Assembly (NCBI RefSeq): GCF_018327705.1
Contig: NZ_BNEM01000002.1
Coordinates: forward strand, 434,001 to 498,000
Origin: Catellatospora sp. TT07R-123
GTDB taxonomy: Bacteria > Actinomycetota > Actinomycetes > Mycobacteriales > Micromonosporaceae
Length of the DNA stretch: 64,000 nt
Reading direction: 5' to 3'
Position numbers and translations under genes: made by a program. The notes beneath the pieces are model-generated. The model saw only the letters and a program-made list of their open reading frames with translations, was not told the DNA's origin and ran no database searches. Each line of letters begins with the position of its first letter. The first letter of the stretch is position 1. This document shows positions 53,131 to 62,154 of the stretch, in pieces.

Positions 53131-53622
53131 TCAGTCGTCGCCGCCGTCACCTCCGTCGTCGCTGTCGTCGTCATCGTCGCCGTCGAGGTCGAGGTCGAAT
53201 CCGCCGCCGTGGTGGTGGCGCCTGCGGCGCCTGCGGCTCAGGGCGTGCAGTCCGATGAAGAGGATCGGCGGCGCGAGGCACGCCATCATGAGCTGGCCGT
53301 TGCCGATCGGGGCGGTGAAGGCGTAGTTGCCGAGCTGGTGGACGGCCGAGGTCGGCGGCCTGGTGCCCTTGGTGAGGCCGTCGACGGCCTGGCCGTAGAG
53401 GGTGCCGGTGGTCTTGCCGTCCTCGGTGGTCCAGGTGACGTCGCAGCGCTGCGGGAACCCGGCGAAGGGGGCGAAGCCGATCGCACCGTGGCAGGCGGCC
53501 GGGTCGGCGACGGTGACCGTCTCGACCTTCGCGCCGCCGAAGGTGGTGGCGAAGGGCAGCGTGAGCGTGAAGCCCAGCAGCAGCGCGTACAAGACGAGGA
53601 TCGTTCCTATTATCTTTCGCAC
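53131..53622 (-). CDS. membrane protein with acidic tail
   Basis: 163 aa. Two membrane helices (about 4-26 and 108-128), an external loop with two cysteines, then a run RRRRRRHHHGGG and a C-terminal tail almost entirely Asp and Gly. The His-rich and Asp-rich tail could bind metal. Family not recognised. Confidence 0.6.
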   Translation of the reverse strand: MRKIIGTILVLYALLLGFTLTLPFATTFGGAKVETVTVADPAACHGAIGFAPFAGFPQRCDVTWTTEDGKTTGTLYGQAVDGLTKGTRPPTSAVHQLGNYAFTAPIGNGQLMMACLAPPILFIGLHALSRRRRRRHHHGGGFDLDLDGDDDDDSDDGGDGGDD

Positions 53623-53767
53623 GTCGGCACGCTAGCGGGGATCTTCAACGGGCACCCTCCGCCGCCCGGCTGCCCTTCATCGCATCGATCGGTGGCGGGA
53701 GTGCGCGCGATGGTCCGGGCCTGCCCGGCCCGCGCCGTTCGGGGCGCGGGCCGGGTGCGGGCGCCGT

Positions 53768-54700
53768 TCAGGGCGTCAGGACGAGCCGGCCGCGGTGGCC
53801 GCCCGTGGTCAGGCGGTCGTGGGCGGCTGCCACGTCCTCCAGCGGGAGGGTGTCGGCCACGCGCAGGGTCAGCACGCCCGCGTCGACGAGTGCGGACAGC
53901 TCGGCCAGGCGGGCACCGTCGGCGTACACCTCCTGGACCAGCACCCGGGTGCCGCGCAGGGGCGGCGGCGCGAACGGGGCCACCAGGGCGACGAACGTCC
54001 CGGCGCCCCGCAGGGCCTCGTGTGCCGCGACTCCGATGACGGCGGCGTCGATCACCGCGTCCACTCCGCCGGGCACCAGCTCGCGGACCCGGGCCGCGAG
54101 CTGGTCGGTGCGGGGCGTGAACCAGGTCGCGCCCAGGTCGCGGACCAGCTGCTCGTCGGCTTCGCCGGCCACGGCGACGGTACGGATGCCGCGCTGCGCC
54201 GCCAGTTGCAGCACCAGCCCGCCGACGCCGCCCGCCGCGCCCGTGACCAGCAGGGTCTGACCGGCGGTCAGCCCGGTCATGGCCAGCGACCGGTCGGCGG
54301 TCAGTCCGATCAGGGGCAGCGTCGCGGCCTGCACCAGGGTGACGCTGGACGGTGCGGGCGCGACCGCGCCCTGGTCGAGCACGACGTACTCGGCCTGCGT
54401 GCCGGGCGCCGACAGGACGTCGCGCAGGCCGATGACGGCGTCGCCGACGGCGAACCGGGTGGTGCCGGAGCCCACCGCGTCGACGCGTCCGGAGACGTCC
54501 CAGCCGAGGCCGGTCACCGGGGCGGGCACGAGCAGACCGGCGTGGGCCAGGGCGCCGTTGCGGGTGGACAGGTCGATGCGGTTGACGGAGGCGGCGTGGA
54601 CGTGGATGCGGACCTGGCCGTGGCCGGGTTGCGGCAGCGGCACCTCGGCCACTTCCAGTACTTCAGTGCCACCGAATTCGCGGATGATCACAGCTCTCAT
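53768..54700 (-). CDS. NADP-dependent quinone oxidoreductase-like protein
   Basis: 310 aa medium-chain dehydrogenase of the zeta-crystallin/QOR group, zinc-free. Opens MRAVIIREFGGTEVLEVAEVPLP, has the nucleotide motif VTGAAGGVGGLVLQLA near residue 150 and GLGWDVSGRVDAVG near residue 62. It is divergent from an HxlR regulator, like the qor2-qorR pair of Corynebacterium glutamicum, suggesting response to quinones or electrophiles. Confidence 0.88.
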   Translation of the reverse strand: MRAVIIREFGGTEVLEVAEVPLPQPGHGQVRIHVHAASVNRIDLSTRNGALAHAGLLVPAPVTGLGWDVSGRVDAVGSGTTRFAVGDAVIGLRDVLSAPGTQAEYVVLDQGAVAPAPSSVTLVQAATLPLIGLTADRSLAMTGLTAGQTLLVTGAAGGVGGLVLQLAAQRGIRTVAVAGEADEQLVRDLGATWFTPRTDQLAARVRELVPGGVDAVIDAAVIGVAAHEALRGAGTFVALVAPFAPPPLRGTRVLVQEVYADGARLAELSALVDAGVLTLRVADTLPLEDVAAAHDRLTTGGHRGRLVLTP

Positions 54701-54780
54701 GTCTCAGAACGCTAGTCGCGGACACTCTCTTGTGGTAAGTAGGTACCTGCGAGTGCGTAACGTACGCGAAGGAGAGTCCT

Positions 54781-55182
54781 ATGGCGACGGTATCGGCGGC
54801 GCAGCGGCGCGAGCAGGAGCGGTACGAGTACAACGCGTTCCTGTCCGAGTGCCCCGGCCACCAGCTGCTGGCGACCCTCAGCGACAAGTGGGTGACCCTG
54901 GCGATCAGCGCGCTGGCCGACGGGCCGCTGCGCTACAGCGGACTGTCGCGGGTGATCCCCGGCGCCAGCCAGAAGATGCTCACCCAGACGCTGCGTACGC
55001 TGGAACGCGACGGCCTGGTGTCGCGGACGGTGACCCCGTCGGTGCCGGTCCGGGTCGACTATGAGCTGACCGCCCTGGGTCACAGCCTGCTGCCTGTGCA
55101 GCGCGCGATCAAGTCCTGGGCCGAGACCCACATCGAGCAGGTGCACCAGGCCCGCGAGGCCTACGACGGCGCCGCGGACTGA
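54781..55182 (+). CDS. HxlR-family (DUF24) regulator
   Basis: 133 aa winged helix. SECPGHQLLATLSDKWVTLAISAL has the N-terminal cysteine used for redox sensing in several HxlR proteins, followed by LRYSGLSRVIPGASQKMLTQTLRTLERDGLVSR, the recognition helix and wing. GGAGAG lies before ATG 54781. The 80-base gap to the oxidoreductase gene contains AGGTACCT (54741-54748), a possible operator core. Confidence 0.9.
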   Translation: MATVSAAQRREQERYEYNAFLSECPGHQLLATLSDKWVTLAISALADGPLRYSGLSRVIPGASQKMLTQTLRTLERDGLVSRTVTPSVPVRVDYELTALGHSLLPVQRAIKSWAETHIEQVHQAREAYDGAAD

Positions 55183-55191
55183 GCCTTGCGG

Positions 55192-55851
55192 TCAGGCTTC
55201 CAGCAGTTCGCCGCCTTCCGGGCGGCTGCGGTTGAGGAAGACGCCGCACGGGATGGCGAGGAACCACACGCCGACGGCCGCCAGGGTGCTCCAGTAGGCG
55301 ACCGGGATGGACAGTGCGAACAGCACGACCGGCTGCATCGAGGCGATGGTGCCCCAGCGCAGCACTTCGGTGGTGAGCCGCACCCGCAGCAGCCCCGCCC
55401 GGTAGCTGTGGCGCAGCAGCACCACCTCCATGCCGCTGACCAGCCCGGCGACCACGGCGTACACGGTGATGGCCAGCGGGTTGCCGAAGTAGTCGCCCAG
55501 CAGCGCGGTCGGGAACGGCAGGAACGCCACGAACGCCAGGTAGAGCAGGTTGCGGGCGATCATGCCGAGGTCGAGGCCGCGCAGCAGGCTGAACAGCTTG
55601 TGGTGGGCGATCCAGTAGCGGCCGATGACGGCGAAGGACAGGAAGAAGCCGACGAAGTTCGGGATCAGGTCGCCGAGGTCGCGGGCGAGCTCACGGACGT
55701 CGTTCTCGTGGACGAGTTTCGGCACGGCGACTTCGACGACGAGCAGGGTCATCGCGATGGCGAACAGGCCGTCGCTGAAGGCGAGCACGCGGCCGAACTC
55801 CACGCTGTCGCGCGGATAGAACCTGTTCGCGACCCCGCCGCCTCGGCCCAC
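55192..55851 (-). CDS. TMEM175-family membrane protein
   Basis: 219 aa with about six helices. The family signature RVLAFSDGLFAIAMTLLVVEV (F-S-D motif, near residue 20) is intact; in TMEM175 channels this helix lines a potassium pore. A second feature, RYWIAHHKLFSLLRGLD, is also typical. The start is uncertain; the GTG encoding VANRFYPRDS is an alternative. Confidence 0.88.
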   Translation of the reverse strand: MGRGGGVANRFYPRDSVEFGRVLAFSDGLFAIAMTLLVVEVAVPKLVHENDVRELARDLGDLIPNFVGFFLSFAVIGRYWIAHHKLFSLLRGLDLGMIARNLLYLAFVAFLPFPTALLGDYFGNPLAITVYAVVAGLVSGMEVVLLRHSYRAGLLRVRLTTEVLRWGTIASMQPVVLFALSIPVAYWSTLAAVGVWFLAIPCGVFLNRSRPEGGELLEA

Positions 55852-55908
55852 GAGATCACCCTACGGGCCGGTGCGGGCCGGTGCGGGCGCGAGCCGGGTT
55901 TCGGCCGG

Positions 55909-56322
55909 TCAGGCGTCGGCGCGTACGCCGATGGTGGTGAATTCGCTGCCGGTGTCGCCGCCCAGGCGGCGCTGGAGCGACCAGGCCATCCGGGTGGACT
56001 GGGTCTTGGCCAGTTCGGTGACGGGGCCGGTGAACAGGTCGTCGAGGGTGGCGTGCCACAGCTGGAGCCAGCGCAGGAAGTGGTCGCCGTGCAGCGGCGC
56101 GACCTGGTGCAGGGCGACGTGGACCTGGAGGGTGTTGCCGCGGTAGGTCCTGGCGTGCAGCAGCACCGTCTCCCAGAAGTCGACCATGGTCGGCAGGTGT
56201 GCGTCGAGGTCCATCCGCACGATGTCGACGAAGATCGGGCCGAGCAGCGGGTCGGCGAAGGCGCGCTGGTAGAAGGTCTGCACGAGGGTGGTGATGTCGT
56301 CCCTGCCGGTGATGTCGCCCAT
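55909..56322 (-). CDS. group III truncated hemoglobin
   Basis: 137 aa from ATG 56322. LVQTFYQRAFADPLLGPIFVDIV, FWETVLLHARTYRGNTLQVH and HGDHFLRWLQLWHATLDDLF follow the group III pattern, with the proximal heme histidine in HFLRW. Binds O2 or NO; role unknown. Divergent from the ClpC2-like gene. Confidence 0.88.
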   Translation of the reverse strand: MGDITGRDDITTLVQTFYQRAFADPLLGPIFVDIVRMDLDAHLPTMVDFWETVLLHARTYRGNTLQVHVALHQVAPLHGDHFLRWLQLWHATLDDLFTGPVTELAKTQSTRMAWSLQRRLGGDTGSEFTTIGVRADA

Positions 56323-56380
56323 GATCCGACCGTACTGAGGTGACCCTAAGTTCGTCCGCTTCCTGCGGTGTGACGTTGCC

Positions 56381-56397
56381 GTCAACCTGTGGTTGAC
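56381..56397. promoter_or_regulatory. palindromic operator 1 of the ClpC2-like gene
   Basis: GTCAACCTGTGGTTGAC, a near-perfect 17-base palindrome overlapping the -35 hexamer. Confidence 0.75.
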
Positions 56398-56421
56398 GGC
56401 ACGCGATCGTCAACCTATGGT
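56393..56421 (+). promoter_or_regulatory. apparently leaderless promoter of the ClpC2-like gene
   Basis: -35 TTGACG (56393-56398), 17-base spacer, -10 TATGGT (56416-56421). The ATG at 56428 lies 6 bases after the -10, where transcription should start, and no ribosome site fits between. Confidence 0.6.
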
Positions 56422-56425
56422 TGAC
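56409..56425. promoter_or_regulatory. palindromic operator 2 of the ClpC2-like gene
   Basis: GTCAACCTATGGTTGAC, differing from operator 1 at one base, 28 bases downstream of it and covering the -10. Confidence 0.75.
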
Positions 56426-56427
56426 GC

Positions 56428-57129
56428 ATGGCTGACACTCCGCGACTCGACGACCTCATCAACGCCATCAAGCAGCGCAACCCCGGCAGCGACCCGCTGG
56501 CCCAGCTCAGCGACGCCGTACTGCTCGGGCAGCACCTCGGCGAACTCGCCGACCACCTCATCGGCCACTTCGTCGACAACGCCCGCCACTCCGGCGCCTC
56601 CTGGACCGACATCGGCCAGAGCATGGGCGTGACCAAGCAGGCCGCCCAGAAGCGGTTCGTGCCCAAGGAAGGCGGCGGCGAGAACGACCTGCGCGTCTTC
56701 GCCCGCTACGACGACGCCGCCCGCCAGACCATGGTGCAGGCGCAGGAGATCGCCCGCCTCGCCGGACACGAGCACATCGGACCCGAACACATCCTGCTCG
56801 CGCTGCTGTCGGTGCCGGGCACCCCCGCCGCCGCGGCCGTCGCCGACGCGGGCACGACCCCGCAGGCCGTGGCGGCGGCGGTCGCCGCCCGGTTCCCGTC
56901 GACCGGGCAGCAGACCGCCGGGCCGGTGCCGTTCTCCGGGGCGGCGAAGAAGACCCTCGAACTGGGCCACCGCGAGGCGCTGCGGCTGGGCCACGACCAC
57001 ATCGGCACCGAGCACCTGCTGCTGGGCGTCCTGGCCCTGGGCGAGGGCGACGTGGTCGCGCTGCTGCACGGCGCGGGCGTCACCGCCGAGCAGACCGAGG
57101 CCTCGGTACGGCGCACCCTCGGCGCCTGA
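56428..57129 (+). CDS. ClpC2-like protein: HTH plus two Clp N-terminal repeats
   Basis: 233 aa. Residues about 1-75 hold a helix-turn-helix-like segment (SGASWTDIGQSMGVTKQAAQKRF), then two Clp-N repeats: IARLAGHEHIGPEHILLALLSVPG and EALRLGHDHIGTEHLLLGVLALGEG. There is no AAA domain. This is the layout of mycobacterial ClpC2, reported to represses its own promoter and to bind antibiotics that target the ClpC1 N-domain. The two palindromes over its promoter fit autorepression. A role as decoy for ClpC-targeting compounds is inference from the family. Confidence 0.88.
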   Translation: MADTPRLDDLINAIKQRNPGSDPLAQLSDAVLLGQHLGELADHLIGHFVDNARHSGASWTDIGQSMGVTKQAAQKRFVPKEGGGENDLRVFARYDDAARQTMVQAQEIARLAGHEHIGPEHILLALLSVPGTPAAAAVADAGTTPQAVAAAVAARFPSTGQQTAGPVPFSGAAKKTLELGHREALRLGHDHIGTEHLLLGVLALGEGDVVALLHGAGVTAEQTEASVRRTLGA

Positions 57130-57162
57130 AACCCGCCGGGTCCCGGTGCGGCTGCTCGACGG

Positions 57163-57197
57163 CCGTGCCCGCTCAACGTCGCGCTGAGCGGGCACGG
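57163..57197 (+). terminator. terminator of the ClpC2-like gene
   Basis: 13-bp stem (57163-57175 with 57185-57197) and 9-base loop, 33 bases past the stop. Confidence 0.7.
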
Positions 57198-57347
57198 CAG
57201 GGGCGAACGCGGCCCAAGTCAGCCGACACCGAGCCCACCTACGACATCGCGCTGACCTATGACCGGCTGCTGGTGATCGAAGCGGCCCGCACCCTCATCG
57301 ACCGGATCCCGCCCCTGCCGCACGGCTTCGGGCACCCCCGCGTCTGA
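57165..57347 (+). pseudogene. possible gene remnant or small protein
   Basis: The last 37 codons (TYDIALTYDRLLVIEAARTLIDRIPPLPHG) look protein-coding by composition, but the only start (GTG 57165) lies inside the terminator hairpin and no ribosome site is seen. It may be the 3' end of a lost gene. The rest of 57130-57668 holds nothing I can support. Confidence 0.3.
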
Positions 57348-57668
57348 CTCGGGCGCCATGTCTTCGTGATCCCTGTGCTGCGCCCTTGCCGACGCACCCT
57401 GCCGACCACAGCGTTCGCCGGTCGATTCGCGCAGCCGGCTGAATTGCCTCAGCAAGGTCGAATCACCTCCCGACGACGTTTTCACGCTGGGAAGGTCGGC
57501 TTCAGCGCACCGAACCGCGCCCGCGGCCGTGGTCTGACCTGAGGATTATGGTGATGGCGTAGAGCAGCTCCGCGCTGCTCGAAGACGCGGCGTCGTTTCC
57601 ATGGATGCGCCCGGAGTGGTGCACGACCGCCACGCTCGCCAACGTCCTGCGCCGAAAGGTGGACGCCC

Positions 57669-59555
57669 ATGTCGAGCACACCTGCGGCCCCGGCCGGAAG
57701 GGACAGGCGTTGGTACGCGTGGGCGGTGATCCTGGGGATCGCCGTGTTCACCGCCGCTGCGGGCATGTTCATCGGGTTCGGCCCCCGTCCGCGTCCGGCC
57801 ATGTACGGGGCGCTGTGTGTGCTGTACGGGGTCAACGCCGTCGGCTCGCTCCAGCAGGCCCGGCACGGTGCGGCCACCGACCCGCGCACCCGTGCCTTCT
57901 GGCGCTGGGCGGCGGTCGGCGGCGCTTTCCTGACGGCCGGGTCCATCGTGCAGATGCTGCCCGGACTGGGCGCCTGGCCCGTCGCGACCACGCCGATGCT
58001 GATCACCAAGGCCCTGGCGGTGGCGGGCTTCGCGGCCGTCACCTGGCCCATGCTGACCTGGCCGCTGAACGTGGCCGGGCGCCAGCGGCTGCGCATCGGC
58101 CTGGACGCGGCCACCGTGATGTGCAGCGTGGCCGTGTTCACCTGGGCACTGGCCCACAGCACCGGCGCACGGCCGGTCGACGAGGTCGACCTGCTGCTGA
58201 CGTTGCTGGCCAGCGGCGTACTGGTGGCTGCGGCGTACGCGATGGTGCGGTTGATCCTCAGCGGATCGGCTCCGTTCACGCCCGCGACCGCCGCCACCGG
58301 CACTTCGGCGCTGCTGCTGCTGTCCATCGGCATCGCCACCGACGGGCTGACCGGCCCGCAGCCCGACACGCGGCTGCTGTTCACCTTGAAACTGGTCTCC
58401 GGGGCACTGCTCGCGATGACGCCCCAGGTCGAACGGCTCACGTACACCGCCAGCCGTCCGGTGGCGCCGCCGCGGAGGATCAGCGGGACGCTGCCGTACC
58501 TCGCCGTCGCGGCCGCCCAGGCGTTGCTGATCCTGCAGCTCTGGCGAGACGGACTGACCACCGCGACCTGGGGTGTCGTCACCGGGATGGCGCTGATCAC
58601 GGCGATCGTCACGGTGCGGCAGAAGATCACCGCGACGGACAACGACCGCCTGATAGCCGAACTCGACGCCACCATGACCACGCTCAGCGCGCATGAGCGG
58701 CGCTTCCGCTCACTGGTGCAGAACACCTCCGACGTGACGCTGGTCGTCGACCGCACCGGCGGCATCACCTACGCCAGTCCGTCGGTGCGTACCGTGCTGG
58801 GCATCTCGCCGCAGGAAGCGGAGGGCAGACCCGCACGCGACATACTGGCGGCCCAGCAGTCCGACGGCTCCCGGGAGTGGTTGGCTCCCCTCTACGGCCC
58901 GCCTGCCCAACGCGACGAACTGCTGGTACAGCTGCACGACGGCACCCTCAAGCACCTCGAACTGATCTCCACGAACCTGCTGGAAGACCCGTCGGTCGGC
59001 GGAATCGTGATCAACTTGCGGGACGTATCCGAAGCCAAGGACCTCCAGCGACGGCTGCGCCACCAGGCGACCCATGACAGCCTCACCGGCCTGGCCAACC
59101 GCACACTGCTCGACGAGCAGCTCGGCGACGACGGCCGAGCCCGGGGCAGCAACGCCGTGCTGCTGCTCGACCTCGACGGCTTCAAGGAGGTCAACGACCG
59201 CTTCGGCCACCATGTCGGCGACCAGCTGCTGATGGCGGTCGCCCAGCGGCTGCGGCAGATGGTGCGCCACGACAACCTGGTCGCACGGCTCGGCGGCGAC
59301 GAGTTCGTCGTCCTGCTGCGCGACAGCACGGCCGACGCCGCCGTGCGCACGGCCGACCGCCTCCTCGAAGGGGTGGGCCACACGGCCTGCCTCGACGGCG
59401 ACGACACCGTGCACGCGAAGACCAGCATCGGCGTCGCGGTCGGCACCGACACCGCGTTCGACACCCTGCTGCGGCAGGCCGACGAGGCGATGTACCAGGC
59501 CAAGCGCAGCGGTTCCGGGGTGTCGCTGTACGGCGGTGCCGACGACGGGCCGTGA
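57669..59555 (+). CDS. membrane PAS-GGDEF protein (probable diguanylate cyclase)
   Basis: 628 aa. About eight to ten hydrophobic helices (residues 15-320), a short coiled stretch, a PAS domain (about 343-455), then GGDEF domain with active-site GGDEF at 542-546 and the metal/substrate segment LLLDLDGFKEVNDRFGHHVG. All catalytic residues are present, so c-di-GMP synthesis is expected. The inhibitory site normally R-x-x-D nine to six residues before GG is RHDN here, so feedback inhibition may be weak or absent. No EAL domain. Confidence 0.9.
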   Translation: MSSTPAAPAGRDRRWYAWAVILGIAVFTAAAGMFIGFGPRPRPAMYGALCVLYGVNAVGSLQQARHGAATDPRTRAFWRWAAVGGAFLTAGSIVQMLPGLGAWPVATTPMLITKALAVAGFAAVTWPMLTWPLNVAGRQRLRIGLDAATVMCSVAVFTWALAHSTGARPVDEVDLLLTLLASGVLVAAAYAMVRLILSGSAPFTPATAATGTSALLLLSIGIATDGLTGPQPDTRLLFTLKLVSGALLAMTPQVERLTYTASRPVAPPRRISGTLPYLAVAAAQALLILQLWRDGLTTATWGVVTGMALITAIVTVRQKITATDNDRLIAELDATMTTLSAHERRFRSLVQNTSDVTLVVDRTGGITYASPSVRTVLGISPQEAEGRPARDILAAQQSDGSREWLAPLYGPPAQRDELLVQLHDGTLKHLELISTNLLEDPSVGGIVINLRDVSEAKDLQRRLRHQATHDSLTGLANRTLLDEQLGDDGRARGSNAVLLLDLDGFKEVNDRFGHHVGDQLLMAVAQRLRQMVRHDNLVARLGGDEFVVLLRDSTADAAVRTADRLLEGVGHTACLDGDDTVHAKTSIGVAVGTDTAFDTLLRQADEAMYQAKRSGSGVSLYGGADDGP

Positions 59556-59608
59556 ACGGGTGTCACACCGTGTCAGGCCGGCGGGCGGATGGGCCACCCG
59601 GCCGCGGG

Positions 59609-61108
59609 TCAGCTGACGGTGACGGCCAGGGTGTGCCAGCCGGTGGCGCCGTCGGGGAACGGGGTGGCGCGGCGCTCGGGCTGCGTCTGGCCGGTGTCGT
59701 CGGTGGCTCGGACGCGCAGGCGGTGGCCGCCCGAGCTCGCCTGCCAGCGGTAACGCCACTGCACCCAGGTGTCCGTCCCGGAGGTGGGCAGGATCTCGGC
59801 CTGCTGCCACGGCCCGTCGTCGATCTGGAGCTCGACGGTACGGACGCCGCGGCCCTGGGCCCACGCCACGCCGGCGACAGTGACCGTTCCGGATGCCACC
59901 TGTGCGAAGGGGGCGGGGCGGTCGATGCGTGAGGCGGTTTTGACAGGTGCCCGGCGCGCCCAGCCGCGGCGGACCCAGTAGGTGTCGAAGTCGGCGAAGC
60001 GGGCCAGTTCGATCTCGGTGATCCATTTGCAGGAGCCGGCGTATCCGTAGACGCCGGGGGTCAGCATCCGCACCGGGAACCCGTTCTCGGGTGGCAGGGG
60101 CCGGCCGTCCATGGCGACGGCGAGCATCGCGTCGCGGCCGTCGAGGATCGTCTCGACGGGCGTGCCCAGGGTCATGCCGTCGACGGAGCGGGCCACGACC
60201 TGGTCGGCGCCGGGTCGGATGCCCGCCTGGCGCAGCAGCGGTGCCAGCGGCACGCCGAGCCAGCGGGTGGTGCCGATGTAGGGGCCGCCGACCTCGTTGG
60301 AGACGCAGTTGAGGGTGATGTCGCGTTCGATGAGTCCGCGGGCCAGGAGCTGGTCGAAGTCGAGGGTGAGGGGCCGGTCGACCATGCCGTGGACGCGCAG
60401 CCGCCACTGCGCGGCGTCGATGCGGGGAACGGTGAGGGCGGTGTCGACGCGGTAGAAGTCCGCTACGGGGGTGTAGAAGCCTGGCGTCGCGTTTCGGGGA
60501 CCGGCCGGTTGCACGGGTGGCGGGAGGACGATCGCCGCTCGTGACCGTTCGGCGGAGCCCGAGGTCAGCTCACGGATCATCGTGGCGAGCCCACCGGCGA
60601 CCAGGGAGGAGCCTGCCACGGCCGTGGCGGTCGTCAGGAAGCGCCGCCGCCCCGCCTGCACCTCGGCGGCGGGTTCGGGCCTGGGCAGCCGACTCGTGAG
60701 CAGCCCGAGAACGGCGGCGGCGACCACGGCGGCCAGCAGCGACGGCACGACGTCCAGCGCGGTGGCTGACGGGCGGGACGCGACCGCGGCCGCCCCGAGC
60801 AGGCCCAGGGCGGCGGCTCCGGCCTGCGCCGGCCGGAGCCGCCGCCGGGCCAGGATGCCCAGGCCGACGGCTGCGACCGTCAGCACCACGGCCACGGAGG
60901 CCAGCAGCAGCGGCTTGTCGTAGGTGCCGAACGTGCGGACCGCGTATTCCTTGACGGGGGTGGGGGTCGCGTCGATGACCGAGGCCCCGATGCCGATCAG
61001 TGGTGACGACTCGGGCCGGAGCAGTGCCGCGCACAGTTCCGCGGCGGCAAGGCCTGCGGCGGCGGCGAGCACACCGGCGATGGCGGGCCTGAGGACAGGG
61101 GTGGGCAT
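59609..61108 (-). CDS. sulfite-oxidase-like molybdopterin oxidoreductase
   Basis: 499 aa from ATG 61108 (GGAAGG 7 bases upstream). Four membrane helices in the first 135 residues, an RRRFLTTATAVAGSSLVAGG segment resembling an internal twin-arginine signal, then the sulfite oxidase fold: the molybdenum cysteine in LNCVSNEVGGPYIGTTRW, GMTLGTPVE, and the heme-free dimerisation domain. The catalytic part is therefore extracytoplasmic. It lies 59 bases after the fasciclin gene on the same strand and probably shares its SigK-type promoter. Confidence 0.88.
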   Translation of the reverse strand: MPTPVLRPAIAGVLAAAAGLAAAELCAALLRPESSPLIGIGASVIDATPTPVKEYAVRTFGTYDKPLLLASVAVVLTVAAVGLGILARRRLRPAQAGAAALGLLGAAAVASRPSATALDVVPSLLAAVVAAAVLGLLTSRLPRPEPAAEVQAGRRRFLTTATAVAGSSLVAGGLATMIRELTSGSAERSRAAIVLPPPVQPAGPRNATPGFYTPVADFYRVDTALTVPRIDAAQWRLRVHGMVDRPLTLDFDQLLARGLIERDITLNCVSNEVGGPYIGTTRWLGVPLAPLLRQAGIRPGADQVVARSVDGMTLGTPVETILDGRDAMLAVAMDGRPLPPENGFPVRMLTPGVYGYAGSCKWITEIELARFADFDTYWVRRGWARRAPVKTASRIDRPAPFAQVASGTVTVAGVAWAQGRGVRTVELQIDDGPWQQAEILPTSGTDTWVQWRYRWQASSGGHRLRVRATDDTGQTQPERRATPFPDGATGWHTLAVTVS

Positions 61109-61167
61109 GGCGCGGCCTTCCGGGGCGGGCCCGCCGGCGGTGACCGGCGGGCCCTGGATGGGTGAGG

Positions 61168-61782
61168 TCACATCGGCATGAGCACGGAGTCGATGATGTA
61201 GACGGTCGCGTTGGCGGTCTGCACGTTGCCGCACACGACCTTGGCGCCGCCGTCGACGGTGAAGTCGGTGCCCGAGCCGGTCACCTTGATGTCGCCGCCC
61301 TGCAGGGTCTTGTGGGTGCCGGCGAGCTGGTCGGGCGAGATCTTCCCGGCGACCACGTGGTAGGTGAGGATCTTGGTCAGGGTGGCGTTGTCGGCCAGGA
61401 CCTTGTCGAGGTCGGCCTTGGGGATCTTCGCGAACGCGTCGTTGGTCGGCGCGAACACCGTGACCGCCGGCGCGCCGTTGAGCGTGTCGACGAGGTTGGC
61501 CTTCTTGACCGCGGTGACCAGCGTGGACAGCAGCGGGTTGCCGGATGCGGCGGTGGCGACGGGGACCTTGGCCATCGCCTCGAAGCTGCCGGCGTTGGAC
61601 GGGTCGGTGGGCACCGCGGCGCAGCCGGGCCCGAACTCCCCGGCCGGCGCGGCCGACATGCCGCTGGACGCCGACGTGGCGGTGGACGTCTCGGCGGTGG
61701 TGGATCCGGCGCCGCACGCGGACAGGGCCAGCGCGGCCAGACCGGTGACGAGAACGGCGGCGAACGTCTTCTTCGACTTCAT
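61168..61782 (-). CDS. fasciclin-domain lipoprotein (MPT70/MPT83-like)
   Basis: 204 aa. Signal peptide with lipobox LALSAC (Cys near residue 23), a Ser/Thr-rich linker, then one fasciclin domain with VTVFAPTNDAFAKIP and LTYHVVAGKISPDQL and the ending NATVYIIDSVLMPM. Two more cysteines could form the disulfide seen in MPT70. In Mycobacterium tuberculosis such proteins are the main targets of SigK. Here a matching promoter precedes the gene. Confidence 0.92.
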   Translation of the reverse strand: MKSKKTFAAVLVTGLAALALSACGAGSTTAETSTATSASSGMSAAPAGEFGPGCAAVPTDPSNAGSFEAMAKVPVATAASGNPLLSTLVTAVKKANLVDTLNGAPAVTVFAPTNDAFAKIPKADLDKVLADNATLTKILTYHVVAGKISPDQLAGTHKTLQGGDIKVTGSGTDFTVDGGAKVVCGNVQTANATVYIIDSVLMPM

Positions 61783-61828
61783 GGTGACCCTCCCTGGCGG
61801 GACCCCGGTGGGGTCCGACTACACAGGG

Positions 61829-61856
61829 GATTCGGCGGTCACACCGTCGCGGATGG
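61829..61856 (-). promoter_or_regulatory. SigK-type promoter of the fasciclin gene
   Basis: Minus strand -35 CCATCC (61851-61856), 16-base spacer, -10 CGAATC (61829-61834). Identical hexamers and spacing precede the sigma gene. The remaining part of 61783-62154 holds this promoter and a terminator. Confidence 0.75.
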
Positions 61857-62017
61857 GTTGATTCCAGAAAAATCTGATTCACGTTATCTGCGGTGTTGGT
61901 CCTGGCATCCGGGTCCGACGAACGAGGCTCGCACGCGGTGCCGTACCTGACGGGTCACGTATGGCGCATTGTCCCGATGGCCACGAGGTGGATCACGCGT
62001 ACGCCGGTCGGCGGCCG

Positions 62018-62064
62018 CGGCCGGATCAGGGCAGGCCGACGGTGAGCCTGCCCTGATCCGGCCG
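62018..62064 (-). terminator. terminator of the sigma/anti-sigma operon
   Basis: 19-bp stem (62018-62036 with 62046-62064), 9-base loop, 90 bases past the anti-sigma stop. Confidence 0.75.
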
Positions 62065-62154
62065 TAGCCGGTGGATCGGCGGGCACGGGTCCCGGCCGGA
62101 CGTGCCCGCGGTGGTGACAGGACTGACGGTCTTGCAGCTGGCTTTCGGGGTCGG

